The notes under the pieces are model-generated. The model had not been told where the DNA came from, made no database searches, and worked only from the letters and a program-made list of their open reading frames with translations. A DNA stretch of 64,000 nt. Source: JAAXPZ01 sp965215705 (GTDB lineage Bacteria; Campylobacterota; Campylobacteria; Campylobacterales; Sulfurovaceae). This document shows positions 1-8,597 of this stretch, piece by piece. Made by a program: the position numbers and the translations under genes. The first letter of the stretch is position 1. Each line of letters begins with the position of its first letter. The stretch is from positions 1,054,001-1,118,000 of the forward strand of contig CBDCEE010000003.1 in NCBI GenBank assembly GCA_965215705.1. The letters are read 5' to 3'.

Positions 1-120
1 GCAATTCCTGATGCAATCAAAGGTGCAATTGTTGACGTTGTTACAAACTTTTACAATTCTGATATGAGTTCAGACAAAGCCGTGAAAGATTTAGTAACTG
101 CTGTTAAGAATGAGAAGTAG
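1..120 (+). CDS. Sugar ABC transporter substrate-binding protein, C-terminal end (partial)
   Basis: The window opens inside an open frame; its last 39 codons are present and end with TAG at 118-120. The tail (AIPDAIKG..., then DKAVKDLVTAV) is the amphipathic C-terminal helix type found in family 1 extracellular solute-binding proteins. Two sugar-type permeases follow 20 bases later on the same strand, so the periplasmic binding protein of that importer is the natural reading. The call rests mainly on this context because the ligand-binding part lies outside the window. Confidence 0.7.
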   Translation, partial: AIPDAIKGAIVDVVTNFYNSDMSSDKAVKDLVTAVKNEK

Positions 121-140
121 GCACAAGGATAAAATATAAA

Positions 141-1019
141 ATGAAAAGTAAACTCAAATATTTAGAAGATATCATTCCTAAATTAGTAGTAGCACCCACT
201 TTTCTGATCATGATTATATTTATATACGGGTTTATACTTTGGAATTTTGTTCTTAGTCTAACAACTTCCAAACTACTACCTGTATATACTTTTGCAGGGC
301 TAAAGCAGTATATATCACTCTTTAGCAATGCAAAATGGTGGCTTTCAATAGAGAATCTTTTTATATTCTCGTCAATCTTTATTGCTACATGCTTAGTTTT
401 TGGATTGTTGTTAGCCATCTTTATTGATCAAAAGATTAGATTTGAAGGAGTCTTTCGTACGATTTATCTATACCCTATGGCACTCTCTTTTATAGCAACT
501 GGTACAGTTTGGCAGTGGATGTTAAATCCGGGACTCGGGCTAGAAAAGTTGATTATTCAAATGGGATTTGAAAACTTTACTTTCGATTGGATTGTTGATT
601 CCCAAATGGCCATTTATACGATCATAATAGCGGCAGTTTGGCAATCAACAGGTTTTGTGATGATTCTTATACTTGCGGGGTTAAGAGGAATCAATAGTGA
701 AGTTATCAATGCAGCGAAGATTGATGGAGCATCAATGCTTAGGATATATTGGAAAATAATAATTCCACAACTGGGGCCAGTATTCTTCTCTTCAGTGATC
801 ATTCTACTTCATATAGCAATAAAAACATTTGACTTGGTTGTTGTCATGACAAAAGGTGGACCAGGATATTCAACTTTCTTACCCTCTATTTTTATGTATG
901 ACTACTCATTTGCTAGAAATAAACTTGCATTTGGCGCTTCAAGCGCAATGATGATGTTACTATTTGTCATGATTTTTGTTGTGCCCTATCTATATTATGA
1001 ATTGAGGAAAAAACATTGA
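141..1019 (+). CDS. Sugar ABC transporter permease (MalF/UgpA type)
   Basis: First inner-membrane subunit of a sugar importer. The 292 residues hold about six hydrophobic segments. The EAA loop that docks the ATPase is visible near residues 190-213 (INAAKIDGA...IIIPQLGP), with the GGPGYST loop typical of this family downstream. The length is normal for MalF-type permeases without the large periplasmic insert. The gene sits between a binding-protein tail and a second permease whose TTG start overlaps this stop (TTGA). The coding region is clearly AT-rich compared with the ATPase gene further down. The substrate cannot be told from sequence; neighbours suggest a pentose or hexose. Confidence 0.93.
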   Translation: MKSKLKYLEDIIPKLVVAPTFLIMIIFIYGFILWNFVLSLTTSKLLPVYTFAGLKQYISLFSNAKWWLSIENLFIFSSIFIATCLVFGLLLAIFIDQKIRFEGVFRTIYLYPMALSFIATGTVWQWMLNPGLGLEKLIIQMGFENFTFDWIVDSQMAIYTIIIAAVWQSTGFVMILILAGLRGINSEVINAAKIDGASMLRIYWKIIIPQLGPVFFSSVIILLHIAIKTFDLVVVMTKGGPGYSTFLPSIFMYDYSFARNKLAFGASSAMMMLLFVMIFVVPYLYYELRKKH

Positions 1020-1888
1020 ATACAATAACACAAAGAAATGCCATCAGTGGGCTCACAAGAGTTCTGATCTATTCTGTGCTTTTTGTATGTGCACTATATT
1101 TCTTGCTGCCAATTTTTGTAATGATTATTACATCCCTAAAAGATATTGATGAGATTAAAAATGGCAACCTATTGGCACTACCAGAAACCATAACATTCCA
1201 ACCATGGATAGAAGCTTGGAGTGAAGCTAAAATTGGCTCAAATGCAGAAGGCATAAAACCATACTTTATGAACTCTATCATTATCACTATTCCAGCGGTA
1301 TTGATTTCATCTATCATAGGTGCTTTCAATGGCTATGTATTTTCAAAATGGAAATTTAAAGGCAGTGAAGTATTTTTTTCTTTACTGCTTTTTGGTTGTT
1401 TTATACCATTTCAAGTTATCTTACTGCCGATGTCTCAAACCCTAGGAACACTTGGGCTTTCTCAAAGTATTTGGGGTCTCATAAGTGTTCATACCATCTA
1501 TGGGTTAGCCTTTACAACTCTATTTTTTAGAAACTTTTATGTATCTATTCCAACTGAACTCATAAATGCAGCCAAAATTGATGGAGCAGATTTCTTTAAG
1601 ATTTTCTTTAAGATTCTACTTCCTGTAAGCCTGCCAATTTTTATGGTATGTATTATTTGGCAAATGACTCAAATATGGAATGAGTTCCTTTTTGGTGTCA
1701 CGTTTTCCAACGCAGATACACAACCTGTCACTGTGGCACTCAATAACTTAGTAAATGCAACATCATCAGTTAAAAAATACAATGTAGACATGGCAGCCGC
1801 ACTCATCGCTGTAGCACCGACACTCATCGCCTATATCGTATCTGGAAAATATTTTGTAAAAGGATTGATGGCCGGTGCCGTCAAATAA
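1016..1888 (+). CDS. Sugar ABC transporter permease (MalG/UgpE type)
   Basis: Second permease of the sugar importer, 290 residues. It starts at a TTG that overlaps the upstream stop codon, which suggests translational coupling. Hydrophobic segments begin near residue 17. The EAA loop lies at about residues 181-203 (ELINAAKIDGADFFK...LLP). MalG-type partners normally form a heterodimer with the MalF-type subunit encoded just upstream. The ATPase gene begins 9 bases downstream after an AGAGGA ribosome-binding site. Like its partner it is AT-rich. Confidence 0.93.
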   Translation: MNTITQRNAISGLTRVLIYSVLFVCALYFLLPIFVMIITSLKDIDEIKNGNLLALPETITFQPWIEAWSEAKIGSNAEGIKPYFMNSIIITIPAVLISSIIGAFNGYVFSKWKFKGSEVFFSLLLFGCFIPFQVILLPMSQTLGTLGLSQSIWGLISVHTIYGLAFTTLFFRNFYVSIPTELINAAKIDGADFFKIFFKILLPVSLPIFMVCIIWQMTQIWNEFLFGVTFSNADTQPVTVALNNLVNATSSVKKYNVDMAAALIAVAPTLIAYIVSGKYFVKGLMAGAVK

Positions 1889-1897
1889 AGAGGAAAA

Positions 1898-3016
1898 ATG
1901 AAATCACTAATAATCGACAATCTATACAAAAGCTATGGTACAACAGAGGTACTCAAGGGGATCGATATATTTTTGGATGCGGGAGAGTTTTTGGTACTGG
2001 TGGGCCCGAGTGGTTGCGGAAAATCGACACTGCTAAACTCCATCGCAGGACTTGAGGATATCAGCTCAGGCTCCATCAAACTAGGAGAGAGAGATATCAC
2101 GAACGAAACACCAAAAAACAGGGGTTTAGCAATGGTGTTCCAAAGCTACGCCCTCTACCCTAACATGACTGTCAGGAAAAACATAGAGTTTGGTCTCAAG
2201 ATCAACAAATTCTCAAAAGAAGAGATAAAGAACAGGGTAGGAAATGCCGCCAAAATACTCCATATAGAGCTGCTACTAGACAGGAAACCTGCCCAGCTCT
2301 CAGGTGGACAGCGACAGCGGGTGGCGATCGCCAGGTCCATCTCCAGAGAGCCGGATATGTATCTTTTTGATGAGCCGCTCTCCAACCTGGATCAAGCAGA
2401 GCTTCGCGTCAAGATGAGAGCAGAGCTCAAAAAACTGCACAAAAGGGTCAAAAAAACGATCGTATATGTTACACATGATCAGATAGAAGCGATGACACTG
2501 GCAGACAAGATAGCCATCATGGATAAGGGAGTCATTCAGCAGTTTGACACCCCATCAAATGTCTATGAGAATCCATGCAATCTGTTCACGGCCGGGTTTA
2601 TCGGCTCACCCTCTATGAACTTCATCAATCTCATCGTTCAAAAAGAGGGAACACAGTACTACATAGAGCTGACAAACAAACAGGGGAAAACCCATCGGAT
2701 CTATCTGGACGATGCCTACACAAACCTAGAACAGTATATCGGAAAAACCATCATAGCAGGGCTCAGACCCGAGCATATACAAAATGGATTTAGAGACAGC
2801 CGTGTACAAGATGAGCTGCAAGATATAAGCGCCACAGTAGAGTTCTCAGAGCTGACAGGCTCGGATATATTTATTCATATCATCCTCAATGACACTGAGA
2901 TAGTGACCAGGATTTCTCCAACAAGCTACCGAAAAGATGCTCAGGAGATCGAACTAAAACTCTGGGCAAAGAAAATACTCTTTTTTGACAAAGAGACTGA
3001 GAAAAGAATCGTATAA
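1898..3016 (+). CDS. Sugar ABC transporter ATP-binding protein (MalK/UgpC type)
   Basis: Cytoplasmic ATPase that drives the sugar importer; 372 residues, the usual length for this family. Walker A is GPSGCGKST (36-44), the Q-loop is in MVFQSYALYPNM, the ABC signature is LSGGQRQR, and Walker B is YLFDEPLSNLD, followed by the H-loop in YVTHDQ. The C-terminal third is the TOBE/OB regulatory region of MalK-type proteins (AGLRPEH motif). ATPases of this family can serve several importers, but here both permeases are adjacent. The gene is less AT-rich than the two permease genes, a visible shift in composition within the operon. Confidence 0.95.
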   Translation: MKSLIIDNLYKSYGTTEVLKGIDIFLDAGEFLVLVGPSGCGKSTLLNSIAGLEDISSGSIKLGERDITNETPKNRGLAMVFQSYALYPNMTVRKNIEFGLKINKFSKEEIKNRVGNAAKILHIELLLDRKPAQLSGGQRQRVAIARSISREPDMYLFDEPLSNLDQAELRVKMRAELKKLHKRVKKTIVYVTHDQIEAMTLADKIAIMDKGVIQQFDTPSNVYENPCNLFTAGFIGSPSMNFINLIVQKEGTQYYIELTNKQGKTHRIYLDDAYTNLEQYIGKTIIAGLRPEHIQNGFRDSRVQDELQDISATVEFSELTGSDIFIHIILNDTEIVTRISPTSYRKDAQEIELKLWAKKILFFDKETEKRIV

Positions 3017-3029
3017 AAAGGAGCAAAAA

Positions 3030-3812
3030 ATGACACTCAAAAAGAAAGTCGTCATCGTCACAGGTGCGACATCGGGTATTGGTCTGGAGATTGCACGAGA
3101 GTGCTTAAGCCTGGGGGCATCCGTCATGCTGCACACCTCGCCCCACTCCGTCCAAAAAGCCCAGGCGCTTGTTGCGGAGTTTGGAGACAAAAGTGCCTTT
3201 GTGATCGCTGATCTCTCCCGTTTTGAGGAGCTCGGTGCTATCGTGACAAGCACTGTAGAGGCCTTTGGCAGGGTAGACGCACTGGTCAACAATGCAGGTG
3301 TATTTCCCAGAAATGATATCAGTACTATCACAGAGGATGATTACACATATATCATGGATATCAACTTCAAAGCCCCACTATTTCTAAGCAAAGCAGTAGT
3401 CGAGGTATTCTTGGAGAAAAATATCAAAGGATCTATTGTCAATATTGGCTCTATCAACGCCTACTGTGGACAGGACAACCTGCTGATATACTCCTCTTCA
3501 AAAGGTGCACTCATGACCATGACAAGAAATATGGCGGACCATCTCTCTTCCTACTCCATCAGAGTCAACCAGCTCAATGTCGGCTGGACACACACAGACA
3601 AAGAGCATGAGACACAGATAGGAGAAGGCAACGCAGAGGACTGGTATCAGCATCTGCCAAAAGCCTTCGCCCCTAGAGGGACGATTCTGGCACCTGAGGA
3701 GATCGCTAGACATGTGGCATTTTGGGTCAGCGACTACTCGATACCCGTCTCAGGCTCCGTATATGAGATAGAACAGTATCCTGTCATAGGACGAAACAAA
3801 ATCAATGCTTAG
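3030..3812 (+). CDS. SDR-family sugar dehydrogenase
   Basis: Short-chain dehydrogenase of 260 residues, probably oxidising an aldose at C1 to its lactone with NAD(P). The Rossmann motif TGATSGIG is near residues 11-18, NNAG is in the middle, and the catalytic set is Ser in NIGSINAY and Tyr/Lys in YSSSK. I place the start at ATG 3030 because AAAAGGAG lies just before it; a longer frame from 2985 would overlap the ATPase gene by 32 bases. The next gene is an SMP-30 lactonase overlapping this stop, which supports sugar oxidation. General SDR membership is secure; the substrate is inferred from context. Confidence 0.88.
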   Translation: MTLKKKVVIVTGATSGIGLEIARECLSLGASVMLHTSPHSVQKAQALVAEFGDKSAFVIADLSRFEELGAIVTSTVEAFGRVDALVNNAGVFPRNDISTITEDDYTYIMDINFKAPLFLSKAVVEVFLEKNIKGSIVNIGSINAYCGQDNLLIYSSSKGALMTMTRNMADHLSSYSIRVNQLNVGWTHTDKEHETQIGEGNAEDWYQHLPKAFAPRGTILAPEEIARHVAFWVSDYSIPVSGSVYEIEQYPVIGRNKINA

Positions 3813-4671
3813 CTATATAGAAAATTCCAAATCTCTGCTGGGCGAGGGGCCTCTATACAATCAAAAAGAGAATGCTCTTTACTGGACAGATATAAAAGCA
3901 ATGAGACTTTTTACCTACAATCTGGAAACAAAAGTAGTACAAAGCTATCCCTTCTCTAGACCGATAGGCTCTTTTGCCTTTACCAGTAGTGATAAAATCA
4001 TCACGACCACAATGCATGGTTATGAATATGCTCACTTGAATGAATGTAGGCTATCGCCCATAGTGGATCCCGAAACTGACAAGCCTCACAATCGTTTTAA
4101 TGATGGTAAATGCGATGCAAAAGGAAGATACTTGGCAGGTACGATGGACAATGACGAAAAAGAGATAACAGGCTCCTTGTATAGTTTCGATGGGAGCACT
4201 GTCAAAAAACTTGAAGATAGTCTTTTCATATCCAACGGTCTTGGGTGGAGTCCAGACTCTCAGAAGTTTTACCTCACAGATAGCCCCAAAAGGGTTATAT
4301 ATATTTATGATTATGATTTAAAAGCGGGAACACTCTCACATAAAAAAGTATTTGTAACTATAGGCAAAGAGGATGGCTATCCCGATGGCCTCTGTGTTGA
4401 TAGTGAAGGATATATCTGGTCAGCCCACTGGAATGGCTGGAAGATTACAAGATATGCACCAGATGGCTCAGTAGATAGTATCTATGATATACCTGTACCA
4501 AAAGTAACATCATGCAATTTTGGTGGTAAAGACCTGGATACGCTTTTTATCACTACTGCTGCTTTTGAACTAAGTGAAGAAGCATTAATAAAAGCACCTT
4601 TAAGTGGCTATACCTTTACTTTAGAAACAAAAGTAAAAGGACAAAAGCCATATATTTTTAAGGAAAAATAG
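3805..4671 (+). CDS. SMP-30/gluconolactonase/regucalcin-family sugar lactonase
   Basis: A 288-residue beta-propeller lactonase that would open the sugar lactone made by the upstream dehydrogenase to the aldonate. Family landmarks are present: the metal-binding Glu in LLGEGP near residue 14, NDGKCD, ISNGLGWSPD and the YPDGLCVD Asp, then SAHWNGWKI. The ATG overlaps the stop of the SDR gene by 8 bases, so the two are likely coupled. The length is normal. A gluconolactonase of another sugar specificity cannot be excluded. Confidence 0.9.
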   Translation: MLSYIENSKSLLGEGPLYNQKENALYWTDIKAMRLFTYNLETKVVQSYPFSRPIGSFAFTSSDKIITTTMHGYEYAHLNECRLSPIVDPETDKPHNRFNDGKCDAKGRYLAGTMDNDEKEITGSLYSFDGSTVKKLEDSLFISNGLGWSPDSQKFYLTDSPKRVIYIYDYDLKAGTLSHKKVFVTIGKEDGYPDGLCVDSEGYIWSAHWNGWKITRYAPDGSVDSIYDIPVPKVTSCNFGGKDLDTLFITTAAFELSEEALIKAPLSGYTFTLETKVKGQKPYIFKEK

Positions 4672-4680
4672 GAGATAAGC

Positions 4681-6456
4681 ATGGATATCAATAGAAAAAA
4701 ATTTAAATACAGAAGTCAAGCTTGGTTCGATAACAAAGAGGATCCAGGAATGACAGCACTCTACTTTGAGAGATACCTCAATTATGGTCTAACAAGGAAG
4801 GAGCTACAATCAGCAAGACCTATCATAGGTATCGCACAAACAGGCAATGATATCTCACCATGCAACAGGCACCACTTGTCTCTAGCAAGCAGACTTAAAG
4901 ATGGTATTCGCGATGCAGGAGGAATCCCTATGGAGTTTCCCACACATCCTATACAGGAGACAGGAAAACGTCCCACAGCGGCACTGGATAGGAACCTATC
5001 ATATCTCTCTATGGTAGAGACGATATATGGCTATCCTATCGATGGGGTCATCTTTACTATAGGGTGCGACAAAACCACGCCAGCCGCACTGATGGCAGCG
5101 GGAACTTTAAATATACCATCCATCACCTTTTCAGTAGGACCCATGCTCAATGGCTACTACAAAGGGAAACTTTGTGGCTCAGGAACAGCCATCTGGGAGG
5201 CGAGAAAGCTTTTAGCCAAAAAGGAGATAGACTATGAGGAGTTTATGGATATAGCGGCTAGTTCAGCTCCGAGTGATGGATACTGCAATACCATGGGGAC
5301 GGCTTCCAGTATGAACTGCCTCGCTGAAGTACTAGGGATGAGCCTGCCAACTGGTGGTACGATACCTGCCCCCTACAGAGAGAGAGGACAGTTGGCCTAT
5401 GAGACTGGGAAACAAATAGTTGAATTGGTCAATCAGGATGTCAAGCCATCTGATATCCTTACCAGAGAGGCATTTCTCAATGCCATCGTCGCTTCATCAG
5501 CGCTTGGTGCTTCTACCAATGTACCCATTCATATCAATGCCATAGCAAAAAACATAGGTATAGAAATCAATAACAACCATTGGCAAGAGTATGGATACAA
5601 CATACCGCTGCTTGTCAACTGCCAACCAGCAGGCGAGTACCTAGGGGAAGATCTGCACAGAGCTGGTGGCGTGGGAGCCATCATGAGTGAACTGATTGCA
5701 AAAAACAAAATCTATACAGACACACTTACTGTCAGCCAAAAAACAACAGGCGAAAACTACAAAAATGCCAAGATACTTAATGAAAAGGTCATCAAGACCT
5801 ATAACAATCCCCTACTCTCTAAAGGTGGTTTTCTGGTCATGGGCGGCAATATCTTTGACAGTGCAATCATGAAAACCTCTGTGATAGATGATGAGTTTTT
5901 AAAACGCTACATAAAAGATGGGATCATCAAAGGAAAAGCTGTTGTCTTTGAGGGACCAGAGGATTATCACAAGCGTATCAATGACGAAAATCTACACGTT
6001 GATGAAAACAGCATTCTTTTTATGAGAAATTGCGGCCCGAAAGGCTTCCCTGGCTCTGGAGAAGTAGTCAACATGCTACCTCCTGACAGATTGGTAAAGC
6101 AAGGTATCACTGCACTCCCAACTATAGGTGATGGGAGACAGAGTGGCACCAGTGCAAGTGCTTCTATCCTCAATGCAACGCCTGAGAGTTACGAAGGTGG
6201 CGGTATGGCCATCATAGAAACAGGGGATACTGTTGTCATAGATATGGAAAATAGAGAAGTCCAACTCAAAATCTCAAATGAAGAGATACTAAAGAGAAAA
6301 GAAAATATAGCTTTACCAGAATTAGAAAACGACACTCCATGGCAAGAGATTTACAGAAAGTTTGTAGAGGGTCTAGCAGATGGAGCCTGTCTAAAGATGG
6401 AGAAGCCTTATGAAAAGATACTAGACAGAAAATGGTTTGCGAGGCATTCGCACTAG
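4681..6456 (+). CDS. IlvD/Edd-family sugar-acid dehydratase (L-arabinonate/D-xylonate dehydratase-like)
   Basis: An iron-sulfur dehydratase of 591 residues that would convert an aldonate to the 2-keto-3-deoxy acid. Cys61 (SPCNRHH), Cys129 (TIGCDKTTP) and Cys202 (GYCNTMGTA) have the spacing I recall for the [2Fe-2S] ligands of L-arabinonate dehydratase (59, 127, 200). The C-terminal GDGRQSGTS motif is also present. True dihydroxyacid dehydratase (IlvD, branched-chain amino acid synthesis) is the main alternative, but gene context (importer, dehydrogenase, lactonase, epimerase) favours a sugar acid. It follows the lactonase by 9 bases with a GGAG site. Confidence 0.9.
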   Translation: MDINRKKFKYRSQAWFDNKEDPGMTALYFERYLNYGLTRKELQSARPIIGIAQTGNDISPCNRHHLSLASRLKDGIRDAGGIPMEFPTHPIQETGKRPTAALDRNLSYLSMVETIYGYPIDGVIFTIGCDKTTPAALMAAGTLNIPSITFSVGPMLNGYYKGKLCGSGTAIWEARKLLAKKEIDYEEFMDIAASSAPSDGYCNTMGTASSMNCLAEVLGMSLPTGGTIPAPYRERGQLAYETGKQIVELVNQDVKPSDILTREAFLNAIVASSALGASTNVPIHINAIAKNIGIEINNNHWQEYGYNIPLLVNCQPAGEYLGEDLHRAGGVGAIMSELIAKNKIYTDTLTVSQKTTGENYKNAKILNEKVIKTYNNPLLSKGGFLVMGGNIFDSAIMKTSVIDDEFLKRYIKDGIIKGKAVVFEGPEDYHKRINDENLHVDENSILFMRNCGPKGFPGSGEVVNMLPPDRLVKQGITALPTIGDGRQSGTSASASILNATPESYEGGGMAIIETGDTVVIDMENREVQLKISNEEILKRKENIALPELENDTPWQEIYRKFVEGLADGACLKMEKPYEKILDRKWFARHSH

Positions 6457-7301
6457 TGAATGTACTAAAAAATGGAAAATATCAAATAGAAGTCAGCTCC
6501 ATAGGGGCTGAACTCAAAAGCTTCTCCTGCAAGAATGTGGAGTATCTTCATGCTGGGGACCAAACATATTGGCATAGAAGTTCCCCTGTTCTTTTTCCCA
6601 TAGTTGGTAGAGTCAAGCACAACAACTATACATACAAGGATAAAAAATACACACTACCCATACATGGTTTTGCAAGATTCTACAAATTCAAGTTAATAGA
6701 AAAATCAACACATGCACTTCTTTTTTTATTGCAGGAAAACCAAGAGACACTAAAACACTATCCATTTAAATTCAATCTTAAGATCAAGTATACACTTCAC
6801 AAGGATGGACTTAAGATAGACTATAGTGTGTATAGTGATGAAGATATCCTCTTTTCATTTGGAGCACACCCTGCATTTTTGCTTCATGCTTCTATTGATG
6901 ATTCCTATATAGAATTTGAAAAAGATGAGCATAGTGATACGATTTGTTTGAACATGAAGACAGGATGCGTGAGTCCAAAAATCAAAAAAATTTTAAACTC
7001 TAGTAGACTATCTCTTCATCATGACATTTTTGCCAAAGATGCTCTCATTTTCAAAAACCTAAACTCCAAAGAGATTATCTTTAAAAATACGAGAAATACA
7101 AAATGCGTAAAAGTAGCATATGCTGGCTTTACATACCTAGCATTCTGGGCCCCTGTCGGGGCACCTTTCGTCTGCATAGAGCCTTGGTGTGGCATAGCAG
7201 ACTCCATAGACACAAGCCACAAATTCGAAAGCAAAGCCTCCATTATCAAACTGGATAAAAATACCTTATTTGAACGCTCTCTTCGCATATCACTGTATTA
7301 A
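6456..7301 (+). CDS. Aldose 1-epimerase (galactose mutarotase) family protein
   Basis: A 281-residue mutarotase-like protein that would equilibrate sugar anomers before oxidation. Family features: N-terminal GAELKSF, the catalytic-type His in FGAHPAF, and the WAPVGAPFVCIEPWCG strand near the C terminus. I choose the GTG at 6456, which overlaps the TAG of the dehydratase gene and has GAGG 12 bases upstream; an ATG at 6432 is in frame but would add eight residues overlapping the dehydratase. This is the last gene of the sugar operon in the window; no aldolase for the keto-deoxy acid follows, so that step must lie elsewhere. Confidence 0.85.
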   Translation: MNVLKNGKYQIEVSSIGAELKSFSCKNVEYLHAGDQTYWHRSSPVLFPIVGRVKHNNYTYKDKKYTLPIHGFARFYKFKLIEKSTHALLFLLQENQETLKHYPFKFNLKIKYTLHKDGLKIDYSVYSDEDILFSFGAHPAFLLHASIDDSYIEFEKDEHSDTICLNMKTGCVSPKIKKILNSSRLSLHHDIFAKDALIFKNLNSKEIIFKNTRNTKCVKVAYAGFTYLAFWAPVGAPFVCIEPWCGIADSIDTSHKFESKASIIKLDKNTLFERSLRISLY

Positions 7302-7361
7302 GTAAGGGGCACGCTAAAGACTCTTATGGTAACCCTCTCACTGCCAAGAAGGAATAGTCAA

Positions 7362-8597
7362 TCAATCCTTCACAATTGCAAAACTGATCTCTCCTATCTC
7401 TGCGTGAGACCCTATAAAGGCATTGATCTGCTCTAGTCCTATATCCTCAATCAACTGCAACTCTTGGGTACGATAGTCCAGAGGCTTACCATTGTAGTAG
7501 GCATTGAATGCATTACCGATACGCTGCTGGAGTGTTTCATTGCGTAGAGGTTCACTACCGACGAGAAACTGCTTGGCAGCATCAAGCTCATCTTGTTTGA
7601 TACCTTTTGAAATAAACTGTTCTACCACCTCGGAAACCACGGTTTTAGCATTCTCTGCACTCTCTAGCTTGGTCTGGAGGTGTCCTGTAAAGTAGCTTCC
7701 CGTACGGTTCACACTAAAGCTACAGTATGCAGAGTAGGCAAGCCCTCGCTTGACCCGTATCTCCTCCATCAGCCGGCTACCAAAGCCGCTACTACCCAGT
7801 ACAAAAGAAGCTACTTTCCCCAGATAGACCTCATCACTATCATAGGGCATGTTATAGGGAGCACCAAAGTAGAGATATGCCTGCTCTGTTGCGGCTGTCT
7901 TGATCACTGTTTTAGGCTGAGATATCGTCTCTACCAAGCCCAGTGCTGCGACAGATACAGTAGACAGTACCTCACTTACTTGAGAGACGATCCCGTTGAG
8001 CTCTTTCTCTTCTACATCGCCACCCAATACTACCATAAGGTTATTTTTTCCTAGATACTGCGTGATATGTTTCTCTATGTCTTCTAAAGTGATCTCTCCT
8101 ACACTCTCGACTGTGCCACTGGAAGGGTGAGCTCTCTCTGTCCCCTCAAAGAGCACAGATTTGAGTAGTAGATTGGCAACATAATCAAAATCACTCTGTT
8201 TCTGTGTCAGCATCCCGATCATCTGGGTCTGTACTTTCTCAAATGCCTCTGCGGTATAGTTGGGGTCACGCAATAGTTTACCCAGCATCTCCAGACCAAA
8301 AGCAAACTCACTCTTGAGTGCATTGAGGCTGATGACAAAGGTCTCTGCTCCCACAGAAGCATGGAATGTGATCGCCCTGCTCTCTAAGGCTTCGGCGAAG
8401 GCTTCACTACCCATCTGCTTCGTCCCTTCTCCTAGAAGCCTGCTGGCCAGCTTCGCTAGACCAGGCTTGGTATCGGTGAGGGCACCGCTATGCTCAAAGA
8501 CCAACTGCATAGAAACTAAGGGCAGATGATGGTCCTGTTCAAAAATAACAGGGATAGGAATCTCATTTACAACGATGGCATCAAGGGTTGCTGACAT
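7362..8597 (-). CDS. M16 peptidase-family protein lacking the zinc motif
   Basis: A 411-residue protein with the two-lobed M16B fold. The N-terminal strand and helix (LVFEHSGAL..., GLAKLASRLLGEGT) align with the place where active members carry HxxEH; here His, Glu and His are replaced by Lys, Ser and Arg. The C-terminal substrate-clamping Arg/Tyr motif is kept (EEIRVKRGLAYSAY). This is the pattern of the non-catalytic partner of a heterodimeric M16 protease; no active partner is encoded in this window. The start ATG overlaps the mqnC stop by one base, so it is probably co-transcribed with mqnC. Confidence 0.85.
   Translation of the reverse strand: MSATLDAIVVNEIPIPVIFEQDHHLPLVSMQLVFEHSGALTDTKPGLAKLASRLLGEGTKQMGSEAFAEALESRAITFHASVGAETFVISLNALKSEFAFGLEMLGKLLRDPNYTAEAFEKVQTQMIGMLTQKQSDFDYVANLLLKSVLFEGTERAHPSSGTVESVGEITLEDIEKHITQYLGKNNLMVVLGGDVEEKELNGIVSQVSEVLSTVSVAALGLVETISQPKTVIKTAATEQAYLYFGAPYNMPYDSDEVYLGKVASFVLGSSGFGSRLMEEIRVKRGLAYSAYCSFSVNRTGSYFTGHLQTKLESAENAKTVVSEVVEQFISKGIKQDELDAAKQFLVGSEPLRNETLQQRIGNAFNAYYNGKPLDYRTQELQLIEDIGLEQINAFIGSHAEIGEISFAIVKD

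Noticed and set aside
2985..3029. Longer SDR start at 2985
   Set aside because: It would overlap the ATPase gene by 32 bases; AAAAGGAG directly before ATG 3030 fits better.
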